Shown: positions 1 to 6,665 of the stretch, in pieces
How positions within the stretch are numbered: position 1 is the first letter of the stretch
Layout: each line of letters begins with the position of its first letter
NCBI RefSeq assembly: GCF_900188415.1
Contig: NZ_FZNV01000003.1
Coordinates: 1-64,000, forward strand
DNA: 64,000 nucleotides
Source of the DNA: Maribacter sedimenticola
Lineage (GTDB): Bacteria; Bacteroidota; Bacteroidia; Flavobacteriales; Flavobacteriaceae
Direction: 5' to 3'
Program-made: the position numbers and the translations under genes
The notes under the pieces: generated by a model
Told to the model about the DNA's origin: nothing
The model's input: the letters and a program-made list of their open reading frames with translations, nothing else
The model's database searches: none

Positions 1-591
1 CAGGAATCGGAAAATTCAATCGTAAGAAAAGACACCACAATTGAAAAAGAAACACCAAATTATTTTCAATATGAAGAATATAAGGTTGGACATGTTAATG
101 ATGGTTACGGAAAAAGATTTTATATCGATTCATTACACTACAATGCCGTGGTAAGATACTATCCGTCGGATAGTACAAAATTGTGGTTTAAACACTATGA
201 TGACTTTGTAAATGACACAACGTTATTAAAAGAATATTACAAAAACGGCAACTTGAAATTTATCAAAAAGAAAACTTACCACAATTTCATTCCGATAGGT
301 GTCTGGGAGTTCTATAAAAGAAATGGTGAGCTAAAAGAGACTTTGGATTTTGACAATAAATATTATGTTTCTTTTCAAAAGGCAATAACTATTGCGAAAG
401 TAAACGGAATTAAAAAGCCATTTGAAACTCAAATTTCGGGAGACAGTACTTGCTGGAAAATAATTCACTGGAGAAATGTAAAATTTGATTCATTATCAAA
501 TCGGGGGTTAGATGTTGGTAGTGGAATTGAAATCAATCGATTTAATGGTCATGCGGACAAATTTCAAACCGAAAGAAGAAGGGTAAGATAA
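1..591 (+). CDS. 5'-truncated hypothetical protein with MORN/YwqK-like repeats
   Basis: The frame is open from base 1 to a TAA at 589-591 and has no ATG, so the gene begins before the window and at least 196 residues are present. Around residues 70-105 are 'YYKNGNLKFIK' and 'GVWEFYKRNGELKET', the alternating aromatic/Gly/Asn pattern of YwqK/MORN-type repeats found in many secreted Bacteroidota proteins. The C-terminal part has no match I recognise. Its codons are AT-rich, as in the following six genes. The repeat element R1 starts a few bases after the stop. No function is inferred beyond the repeat class. Confidence 0.6.
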   Translation, partial: QESENSIVRKDTTIEKETPNYFQYEEYKVGHVNDGYGKRFYIDSLHYNAVVRYYPSDSTKLWFKHYDDFVNDTTLLKEYYKNGNLKFIKKKTYHNFIPIGVWEFYKRNGELKETLDFDNKYYVSFQKAITIAKVNGIKKPFETQISGDSTCWKIIHWRNVKFDSLSNRGLDVGSGIEINRFNGHADKFQTERRRVR

Positions 592-596
592 AAACC

Positions 597-730
597 TACA
601 CACAACACGGTGTATAATTAATTGCGGTCGGAATTTCCACTTGGAAATTCCTGCAATCAATTATCTTTATAGTCAGGCGGACATTTTCCGTTGGAAAAGT
701 CCGCAACTAATCATACACATGACCGTTGTA
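597..730. repeat. Fold-back element R1 of the cassette-like array
   Basis: Outer inverted arms lie at 602-625 (ACAACACGGTGTATAATTAA...) and 703-729 (ending GACCGTTGT) and pair imperfectly over about 24 bp. Inside are two strong hairpins. One is GGAATTTCC/GGAAATTCC at 630-651, flanked by ATTGC/GCAAT. The other is GCGGACATTTTCC/GGAAAAGTCCGC at 677-704. The element fills the gap between the stop of the truncated first gene and the GTG start of the next. The folding is read directly from the sequence; a role as a recombination site is inference. Confidence 0.7.
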
Positions 731-749
731 ATACTTTAAAACTTAAAGA

Positions 750-1211
750 GTGAAAAAAGGTTATCCTATTTTAATTGTGTGTTTAATAATATTTTTCTCT
801 TGTACAAGTGAAGATACCGAAGAGCAAATAGTAGAACCAACTTCTTTATTGGAAAAGATAGTTGGTAATAGCCCTTGGACTTACGATAGGTTGGAGGTAG
901 TCTCAATATTGGAAACAAATGGATACGATTTACAACAATCAGAAATTGATGATTTTGAAAATGAAACGAATCAAGAATTTAATGAATTTACCATAAGTTT
1001 TAATGATAATGGAACTGGAACAGATACTGATGGAGAGTTCATCTGGGAATGGATAGACGAAGAAACCGGTGAGATGAGAATTTGGGACGATAATTATTTC
1101 ATTTCTATAAATAATGCCGAATTAATCTTAGGTGTTCGAAATTTCGTATTTATTCCAGAAGGAGAATGTTGTGTTGAAATCCGATATAACGGTAACATTA
1201 TCTTAAAATAA
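750..1211 (+). CDS. Lipoprotein, lipocalin-like, unknown function
   Basis: The product has 153 residues from a GTG start that sits just after element R1; no ATG exists upstream in frame. Residues 1-18 form a lipoprotein signal ending FFSC with Cys18, followed by an acidic linker. The mature part (LLEKIVGNSPWTYDRLEVV..., then 'FNDNGTGTDTDGEFIWEW', then 'EIRYNGNIILK') resembles the small lipocalin-like or DUF4923-type lipoproteins of Bacteroidota, in which beta-strands carry 'F..dGt.t..g...W'. It is probably anchored in the outer membrane. The function is unknown. It is the second gene of the single-gene array. Confidence 0.7.
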   Translation: MKKGYPILIVCLIIFFSCTSEDTEEQIVEPTSLLEKIVGNSPWTYDRLEVVSILETNGYDLQQSEIDDFENETNQEFNEFTISFNDNGTGTDTDGEFIWEWIDEETGEMRIWDDNYFISINNAELILGVRNFVFIPEGECCVEIRYNGNIILK

Positions 1212-1747
1212 CGTTTTAAAACACAACCTAATCGTAATTCGGACTTTAGGGCAAAACCCAAAGGTCTATGTATATTTATAAAGTCGCTAAATCTTATGGA
1301 TTTAGCTTTAAACAAGAAAAATAAAACTAAACAATAAGCTTTAGCTTAATGCGCAGACGGAAACGAAAAGTTTCCTCAGTAACTCACCAAGCTCTACCAA
1401 GACGTAAGTATCAAATAGTAAAACAAACCTTCAGAGTTTCGTTTTTGACAAACTAAGAATAATATCATAATGGTGAACGTAGCCTAAACGTCCCACTCCG
1501 CAACAAAACAACAAGTGTATTTTCTAAATTTTTATAGAAAGCCGTAAATTTTTGCAAGGGATACTTCTTATACTTGCAATACAGACCAAAGTACGCTCCC
1601 CCAACTACTTAAGCTAAAATAATGTATATAAATTGGATTTAAGTACTGGTGATTATATACCTTGATAAGGCAATATATAGTTACCGGTAACTATATATAA
1701 TTGTTGTAAATAATTTAAGGCAACCATTAGAAGTATAAAGCATCTTA
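1212..1747. repeat. Composite repeat element R2 (no gene, 536 bp)
   Basis: No convincing gene lies here. Two modules recur elsewhere in the array. Bases 1283-1375 match 2319-2415 in R3, including a GCTAAATC/GATTTAGC hairpin and the hairpin GGAAAC-gaaaa-GTTTCC. Bases 1402-1659 match 4419-4680 in R5 over about 260 bp at roughly 80% by eye. The left end carries ACACAACCTAAT right after the upstream stop. The right end has AATTGTTGTAAATAATT, which can pair with an ACAAC-type left arm. A 26-bp perfect palindrome at 1673-1698 interrupts the part that aligns with R5. Confidence 0.7.
1673..1698. repeat. 26-bp perfect palindrome
   Basis: ATATATAGTTACC at 1673-1685 is the exact reverse complement of 1686-1698. 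It lies 65 bp upstream of the ATG of the following lipoprotein gene. The corresponding place in element R5 lacks it, so it looks like an insertion of about 35-40 bp. It could be an operator for a dimeric regulator or a hairpin belonging to the repeat element. The sequence alone does not decide. Confidence 0.55.
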
Positions 1748-1762
1748 ATGTTAAAGGCAATT

Positions 1763-2230
1763 ATGAAAAACACATATTTATTTTTTACTGCTGTATTTTT
1801 AATCGTAGTGATCATGATTTCTTGTGAAAAGGACAATACATCCGAACCAGATTTTATTTCAGCAAAATTAGAAAACCAAAACTGGGATGGAAGGCCGGAA
1901 ATAATTTTTGACAAAGAAACTGACACTTTATCAATCCGTGGAGTAGGGAATGAGCAAGTCATTGTTTTAAACTTAAAATATACTGGTGAAGGTATTTATA
2001 ACTTAGAAAAAATTCGAGCAATCTATTATACAACTGTAGGTGGCGATGTGATCACAAATTGGTATAACCTTGGAAAAGATAATTCTTCAAAAGTTACAAT
2101 TACTGAATTCGATACTAACGAAAAAATAGTAAAAGGAGATTTCCAAGTATCCGTTTTAAATAGTACGGACGAACTGAATTTCACCAATGGAAAATTTAAA
2201 GGAATTTTTCGCGAAGTAACCATCGATTAA
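1763..2230 (+). CDS. Lipoprotein, DUF6252-like
   Basis: An ATG at 1748 is also possible, but the one at 1763 gives a clean lipoprotein signal (MKNTYLFFTAVFLIVVIMISC, Cys21) and a 155-residue product. The mature region is a beta-rich domain: 'FISAKLENQNW', 'DTLSIRGVG', 'ILNLKYTGEGIYNL' and a C-terminal 'LNFTNGKFKGIF'. That order, with a closing 'ItnGkF.g.F', fits the DUF6252 family of Bacteroidota surface lipoproteins. No catalytic residues are evident. It is probably anchored at the outer membrane. It stands alone between two repeat elements. Confidence 0.7.
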   Translation: MKNTYLFFTAVFLIVVIMISCEKDNTSEPDFISAKLENQNWDGRPEIIFDKETDTLSIRGVGNEQVIVLNLKYTGEGIYNLEKIRAIYYTTVGGDVITNWYNLGKDNSSKVTITEFDTNEKIVKGDFQVSVLNSTDELNFTNGKFKGIFREVTID

Positions 2231-2790
2231 TAAGTTCGTAATTAAAACTATTTACAACAATACCTATAGCAAATAGGGCATAAAGTACTATAGATAAGCG
2301 CTTGGGCGTGTTTGCCAAGTCCGCCAAATCTTTTTGATTTGGCAATTAAAAAAGAAAAAATAATTACAAAACAAAAAGCTCTGGCTCATAGACCAGACGG
2401 AAACGAAAAGTTTCCATGCCTGCCCTACTTGCCATAGCCGAACCGTTGCATTCTCCAACGTCGACCCTATGTGCTACATCTCGTGCCTCGATTCTCGCAC
2501 AAAGGGAAATGAAACATCATCGCAGCGCTATTTCAGATCACATAAAACCGTAGGATAAGGGTATCTTTTCTAAGTACGACGCTTAACGGAAGAAAACAAC
2601 CCAACATATCAAGTCACTATATGTAATTTATTCATAACTATTTATTTATTAACGAATTCATGTGTTCGCTACGCTCGGAAGGACCGCCATATTTTATTCC
2701 CAATACCGTCGAAAACCAAAAAGGGTTTTCACTATATTTCCATAAAATATCGCGGACTACACATAGCGCTGCGTTGTGCGTAAGCTGAAG
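2231..2790. repeat. Composite repeat element R3 (no gene, about 560 bp)
   Basis: The left arm ACAACAATACCTATAG (from about 2253) follows the upstream stop. The right arm CATAGCGCTGCGTTGTGCG (about 2762-2780) runs into the 5' end of the next gene. Bases 2319-2415 match 1283-1375 in R2, with the stem changed from GCTAAATC/GATTTAGC to GCCAAATC/GATTTGGC, a compensated pair change. A further hairpin has arms CCGCCATATTTTAT (2682-2695) and ATAAAATATCGCGG (2740-2753), with an inner stem GAAAACC/GGTTTTC (2709-2728). The middle part (about 2420-2640) is unlike anything else in the window. Confidence 0.65.
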
Positions 2791-2796
2791 AAACCA

Positions 2797-3426
2797 ATGA
2801 GCATTAAGAATATAGGGCTAAATTTACAATACCAATACAGTCGAATTTTTACTTTTGGACTGAATAGAAAAAAGTTTGTCTGTTCACCAAAGAATAATGG
2901 ACTTTTTGCATTGAATAGTTCAAGAAATACATTCATTGCTCTTGGATTTACATTGTTTTCTTGCGGACTATTTTTTTCTGGAATTACAGAAGGCTTTGTA
3001 AACGGAAATAAAATCACAACGGAATTTATAATTGTATTTTTTATTATTCATCCAATTGTTGCGACTATCGGATTACGTCAATTTTTGTGGCTGATTAATG
3101 GACGACAAGAATTACGGATTGAGAATGGAGAAATGACCTTAACTAAAAAAGGAACATTTCTAACTAAAACACAAACCTTTAAATTGAAAGACGTGCAAAA
3201 TATTCGGAATGAAATCCAAGAAAGCTCAATATCGACTTATGACAAAACGTTGCGGAATATAGCTCTGAATAGAAAATTGCTTTTTAGTCACATAATAGGA
3301 GAGATAATATTTGACTATAAAGGAAAAAAAGTCAAATTATTTAATGAATTGACCGAAAATCAAAAAGTGGAATTAATAACTGAAATCAATAACCTGAAAG
3401 AAAAGCCTACGCACAACAATTCATAA
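2797..3426 (+). CDS. Membrane protein of unknown function with cytosolic PH-like tail
   Basis: An upstream in-frame GTG at 2776 lies inside the right arm of R3, so I prefer the ATG at 2797 (MSIKNIGLNLQY...), giving 209 residues. Two hydrophobic segments (about residues 47-67 and 78-100) precede a soluble C-terminal half. That half contains 'LRIENGEMTLTKKGTFLTKTQTFKLKDVQNI' and 'GEIIFDYKGKKVKLF', an arrangement common in bacterial PH-like membrane proteins. The last residues (PTHNNS) are encoded by the left arm of repeat element R4. The function is unknown. Confidence 0.65.
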   Translation: MSIKNIGLNLQYQYSRIFTFGLNRKKFVCSPKNNGLFALNSSRNTFIALGFTLFSCGLFFSGITEGFVNGNKITTEFIIVFFIIHPIVATIGLRQFLWLINGRQELRIENGEMTLTKKGTFLTKTQTFKLKDVQNIRNEIQESSISTYDKTLRNIALNRKLLFSHIIGEIIFDYKGKKVKLFNELTENQKVELITEINNLKEKPTHNNS

Positions 3427-3545
3427 CGCAATTACGGCGGATTCAACTATGTCCAAATCCACTCGAAATTGCTAACGTCTATGCCAAACCGAAAATTATA
3501 GCTAATTTGACCCGTAACGGACGGTTATACTAGACCGTTAGCACC
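3411..3545. repeat. Fold-back element R4, near-copy of R6
   Basis: The 135-bp element aligns along its whole length with 5411-5544 at about 80% by eye. Conserved blocks are AATTACGGCGGATTC, AATCCAC, TAACGTC, CCGAAAATTA, ACCCGTAAC and GACGGTTATAC. GGATTC...AATCC forms an inner stem. CATAAC near the left end pairs with GGTTAT near the right end. The first 16 bases are also the end of the upstream coding sequence, including its stop codon. Confidence 0.75.
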
Positions 3546-3555
3546 AATATAAAAA

Positions 3556-4392
3556 ATGAGAATAACATCGATAGCAGTATTTTTAATTCTCTTTATTTCT
3601 TGCAAAGAAAACAAAAGAACCAATACTCTAAATAAAGAGCAATCGGTAAATAAGAACATTATAAAACCTGAATTTCAGTCAATTATTGATTCTTCTGAGG
3701 TTAAAGGTTCAATATTGATTTACGATTTAAACAAAGACATTTATTATTCAAATGACTTTGAATGGTCAAACAACGGAAATTTACCAGCATCCACATTCAA
3801 AATCGCAAATTCAATTATCGGACTTGAAACTGGTGTAATTGAAAATGATAGTGTCATATTTAAATGGGACGGGGAAAAAAAATGGTTGAAAAATTGGGAA
3901 CAAGACCTAATTCTTAGAGATGCTTTTCAATTTTCCTGTGTTCATTGTTACCAAGAAGTTGCAAGAAAAATTGGTTCAAAAAGAATGAACGATTATGTAT
4001 CCAAACTTAATTATGGAAATCTAGAAATTGACTCTACCAACATCGATAAATTTTGGTTAGAAGGAGAATCAAGAATAAGTCAAATGCAACAAATAGACTT
4101 CCTGAAAAGGTTCTACAATTTTGAACTTCCTATTTCTAAAAGAACTGAGCGTATAATGCGGAATATTATGCTCATTGAAGAAACTGACCAATATAAACTT
4201 AGTGGAAAATCTGGTTTATCAAATAATAACGGAGAATATAATGGTTGGTTTGTTGGGTGTATTGAATTAAAAAACAACACATATCTATTTGCCACAAATC
4301 TAGAGCCTAAAAATGAGTTTGATTTTGATTCTTTTATTAAAAAAAGGTTGGATTTAACTCTTCTTGGTCTTAGAAAATTGAATGTTCTGTAA
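3556..4392 (+). CDS. Class D (OXA-type) beta-lactamase homologue, lipoprotein form
   Basis: The 278-residue product has a lipoprotein signal (LFISC, Cys16). It shows all class D serine beta-lactamase landmarks in order: S79-T-F-K82 (nucleophile and carboxylatable Lys), S127-C-V129 (the S-x-V motif), Y153-G-N155, W167-L-E-G170, and K218-S-G220 followed by 'NGWFVG'. The length is normal for the family. It should hydrolyse beta-lactams in the periplasm, tethered to a membrane. Activity and spectrum cannot be read from sequence. An alternative is a BlaR/MecR-type sensor domain, but no transmembrane signalling part is present. It is a single gene lying between repeat elements R4 and R5. Confidence 0.88.
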   Translation: MRITSIAVFLILFISCKENKRTNTLNKEQSVNKNIIKPEFQSIIDSSEVKGSILIYDLNKDIYYSNDFEWSNNGNLPASTFKIANSIIGLETGVIENDSVIFKWDGEKKWLKNWEQDLILRDAFQFSCVHCYQEVARKIGSKRMNDYVSKLNYGNLEIDSTNIDKFWLEGESRISQMQQIDFLKRFYNFELPISKRTERIMRNIMLIEETDQYKLSGKSGLSNNNGEYNGWFVGCIELKNNTYLFATNLEPKNEFDFDSFIKKRLDLTLLGLRKLNVL

Positions 4393-4395
4393 TAA

Positions 4396-4695
4396 ATACT
4401 GGTGCTTACAAAACCTATACGTAAGTATCAAATAGTATAACAAACCTTCAAATTTCGTTTTTGACAAACTATGAAGAACCTCATAGAAACGGGAGGTAGC
4501 CTAAACGCCCCACCACACACCACAACAAATAACAAGTGTATTTCCTAAAATTTTACAGAAAAGCGTAAGTTTTTGTAAGTGAAACTTCTTATACTTGTAG
4601 TAACGACCAAAGTACGCTCCCCCCAACTACTTTAGTGGAAATAATTTATAAAAGTTTTATAGATATTGGTGATTATATATACTTGTTGTGTGCAA
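4396..4695. repeat. Composite repeat element R5 (no gene, about 300 bp)
   Basis: Bases 4419-4680 align with 1402-1659 in R2. Shared blocks include ACGTAAGTATCAAATAGTA, TTTCGTTTTTGACAAACTA, GTAGCCTAAACG, AACAAGTGTATTT and GACCAAAGTACGCTCCCCC. The left end GCTTACAAAACCTATA (4404-4419) is an imperfect inverted match to the right end TATATACTTGTTGTGTGC (from about 4675). No gene is visible between the beta-lactamase homologue and the CBS protein. Confidence 0.7.
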
Positions 4696-4703
4696 TTTGA
4701 AAA

Positions 4704-5405
4704 ATGACAAATTCAGAAAAATTTTTAGACACTTATAATAAAATAGACAACTATTTAAAAAAAATAGATGGTTATGATTCTTTTGTGAATTTCGCTCAAA
4801 AAATAAAGAATTCTAGCAATAAAGTTGTTAAGCGATTTAAAGACGAACTGATATCTTTTGGAGAATTAAGAAATGCTATAGTACATAATCCTAAAATTGG
4901 AAATAAAGCTATTGCAGAACCTCACGAAAGCACAGTTTTGCGGATTTCTGAACTTTATGAAAATATTACTAATCCAAAAAAAGTAATTCCTGAATTTCAA
5001 TTTAAAGTTTTAGGTGCAAAAAAAGAAGAGTTCATAAATGACATCTTAATTGAAATGAAAAAAAAGTCATTCTCACAATTTCCAGTCTTTGACGAAAACG
5101 GATTTGTCTGCGAATTAATAAACAATAATACTATTTCAAGATGGCTTTCATCACAACTAGAGGAAAACGGAACAATAATTATCGAAAACGTAAAAGTTGG
5201 AGATTTGATCCCCGAAATAGAATTTAAAGAAAACTATAAGTTTGTTTCTCGAAATACATCGATTTATGAGGCATATGATTTATTCATAAATCAAATTAAT
5301 AAAAAACAAAGAAATTTAGACGTGATTTTTATTACCCAAAACGGAAAACCTACTGAAAAACTATTTGGATTAATAACAATTGAGGATATAGCTAACTTAA
5401 TATAA
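4704..5405 (+). CDS. CBS-pair protein with N-terminal HEPN-like helical domain
   Basis: The product has 233 residues. The N-terminal ~85 residues are helical and contain 'FGELRNAIVH', with R56-N57 and H61. This Arg-x4-His arrangement matches the R-x4-6-H signature of HEPN domains, many of which are RNases. Residues about 100-233 form two CBS motifs ('KSFSQFPVFDENGFVCELINNNTISRW' and 'DVIFITQNG...LFGLITIEDIANLI'), which usually bind adenosine nucleotides and regulate the attached domain. A nucleotide-gated RNase or toxin is therefore conceivable, but the HEPN assignment rests on one short motif. Repeat elements R5 and R6 flank the gene. Confidence 0.65.
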   Translation: MTNSEKFLDTYNKIDNYLKKIDGYDSFVNFAQKIKNSSNKVVKRFKDELISFGELRNAIVHNPKIGNKAIAEPHESTVLRISELYENITNPKKVIPEFQFKVLGAKKEEFINDILIEMKKKSFSQFPVFDENGFVCELINNNTISRWLSSQLEENGTIIIENVKVGDLIPEIEFKENYKFVSRNTSIYEAYDLFINQINKKQRNLDVIFITQNGKPTEKLFGLITIEDIANLI

Positions 5406-5410
5406 AAACT

Positions 5411-5544
5411 GCACACAACAATGTATAACCTCAATTACGGCGGATTCGATTACGTCCGAATCCACACGGAATTGTTAACGTCAGTGCCAACCCGAAAATT
5501 AACGCATATTAACCCGTAACTGACGGTTATACGAACCGTAAACC
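5411..5544. repeat. Fold-back element R6, near-copy of R4
   Basis: Inverted outer arms end in GTATAACC (left) and GGTTATAC (right), an 8-bp exact pair. Inside, GGATTCG/CGAATCC forms a perfect 7-bp stem, and TAACGTCAGT pairs with ACTGACGGTTA. The element fills the gap from the CBS gene's stop codon to the start of the DUF3784 gene. It is the last element before base composition changes. Confidence 0.75.
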
Positions 5545-5554
5545 ATCTAACCCC

Positions 5555-5872
5555 ATGATCTATCTCCTAATAGGTATAAGCATTTTATTCATAATCATCG
5601 GTTTTCTCGTAACAGAGCGTAATGCACAATATGTTCTTTCTGGGTACAATACCATGAGTGAGGAAAAAAAGAAGCAATTCCCAATAAAATCATACCTGCA
5701 TTTTTTTAGAAATTTCCATATCATTTTAGGAGCCTCGTACTTAGTCATAGGGTATTTGCTGTTTCTTCTTAACGTAAATATATTCCAGGTTTTTCTTCCC
5801 CTATATCCTGTTTTGGCCTACCTCTACTTCAATAGAAAAAGTGGTAAATTTTTAAAACAGCAAACACCTTAG
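5555..5872 (+). CDS. DUF3784 family small membrane protein
   Basis: The product has 105 residues and three hydrophobic helices (about 1-20, 50-70 and 73-93). Between the first and second lies 'ERNAQYVLSGYNTMSEEKKKQFPIKSYLHFFRNFHIILG'. The phrase 'GYNTMSEEEK' directly after the first helix is the hallmark of the DUF3784 family, whose function is unknown. The ATG is unambiguous, and an ATG-proximal end of R6 lies 10 bp upstream. It is the last gene of the array; no repeat element follows it. Confidence 0.75.
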   Translation: MIYLLIGISILFIIIGFLVTERNAQYVLSGYNTMSEEKKKQFPIKSYLHFFRNFHIILGASYLVIGYLLFLLNVNIFQVFLPLYPVLAYLYFNRKSGKFLKQQTP

Positions 5873-5988
5873 CGACAAAACAACCAACCAAACATACCCA
5901 AATCCCCAATCAGCAGCATTTCTTGCCCATACCCCCACATTCCGCTATCTTTAACTGAATCCCATCACATCAAAAAAAACATACGGTC

Positions 5989-6525
5989 ATGAAGAATTCC
6001 CTATTGCTGCTTCTATTTTTGGTTCTTGCCAATGGTACGCTACGGGCGCAACAGGACCCGTTTCTTAAAGATGCCATTGAGCGCTTGGAAAACTCCCGTA
6101 CCTACCTGTTGCTCATTGCGGAAATGATGCCAGAGGAAAAATATGGGTACAAGGCCACGGAGGAGTCCTTAAGCTTTTCGGAACATTTTATGCACATAGG
6201 TTTTGCGCTGGACTGGCATAGCCAGTCGCTCATTGGCGGCAGGGAGGCACGGGTATACCAAACCGATACTATTTTTAAACCGGCCCACAAGACCAAGGCA
6301 CAGATGATGGCACGTTTGGACCAGACCTTTACCGAGGCCATTACCCTATTACAGCAGGTAGACCCTGCGGTACTGGAAGAGCAGCTGGACTATTTTGGAC
6401 TTACGAGAACCAAGCGGCAGATCGTTATGCTCCTGGCGGACCACATTACCCACCACAGGGCCCAAATGCTGGTATCCATGCGGTTGAACGGTCTGGTGCC
6501 GCCCCGTTATGTACTGTACCAATAA
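5989..6525 (+). CDS. DinB family protein, exported
   Basis: The 178-residue product has an N-terminal signal peptide ending about residue 20 (LRAQQ). The rest is the DinB/YfiT four-helix bundle, with the usual metal-ligand histidines visible as H69 ('EHFMHIGFALDWH') and H152/H156 ('LLADHITHHRAQM'). Members of this fold act as metal-dependent thiol transferases or have unknown roles, and an exported form is common in Bacteroidota. It is the first gene with backbone-like codon use and clearly higher GC than the array to its left. Confidence 0.82.
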   Translation: MKNSLLLLLFLVLANGTLRAQQDPFLKDAIERLENSRTYLLLIAEMMPEEKYGYKATEESLSFSEHFMHIGFALDWHSQSLIGGREARVYQTDTIFKPAHKTKAQMMARLDQTFTEAITLLQQVDPAVLEEQLDYFGLTRTKRQIVMLLADHITHHRAQMLVSMRLNGLVPPRYVLYQ

Positions 6526-6530
6526 GAAAG

Positions 6531-6665
6531 TTATTCCTGCTTTTTCTTATCGCCGTTCATGAGCATAAGCACAATACCCACAAGGGCAATACAAACGCCT
6601 GCAAATACAATGATCATGATCACGCCGTTGCTCCAATTGACCAAGGGTAGCTGTTGTAACATCAT
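6531..6665 (-). CDS. 44-residue single-pass membrane protein
   Basis: Reading the minus strand, an ATG-ATG pair at 6665-6660 opens a frame that ends at TAA 6533-6531. The product begins MMLQQLPLVNWSNG, continues with about 22 hydrophobic residues (VIMIIVFAGVCIALVGIVLM), and ends in a charged tail NGDKKKQE. One helix plus a positive cytosolic tail is the layout of small membrane proteins. The GC content and codon choice match the neighbouring backbone genes. It is convergent with the DinB gene, whose stop is 6 bp away. The function is unknown. Confidence 0.65.
   Translation of the reverse strand: MMLQQLPLVNWSNGVIMIIVFAGVCIALVGIVLMLMNGDKKKQE

Noticed and set aside
1094-1315. 73-codon minus-strand frame over the lipoprotein gene end and element R2
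   Set aside because: It is antisense to a supported lipoprotein gene and has no recognisable features.
597-5544. Canonical integron attC sites
   Set aside because: The fold-back elements share attC logic, but their arm ends (GTATAAC/GTTATAC) miss the RYYYAAC/GTTRRRY core at one position, several exceed 250 bp, and no intI gene is in the window.
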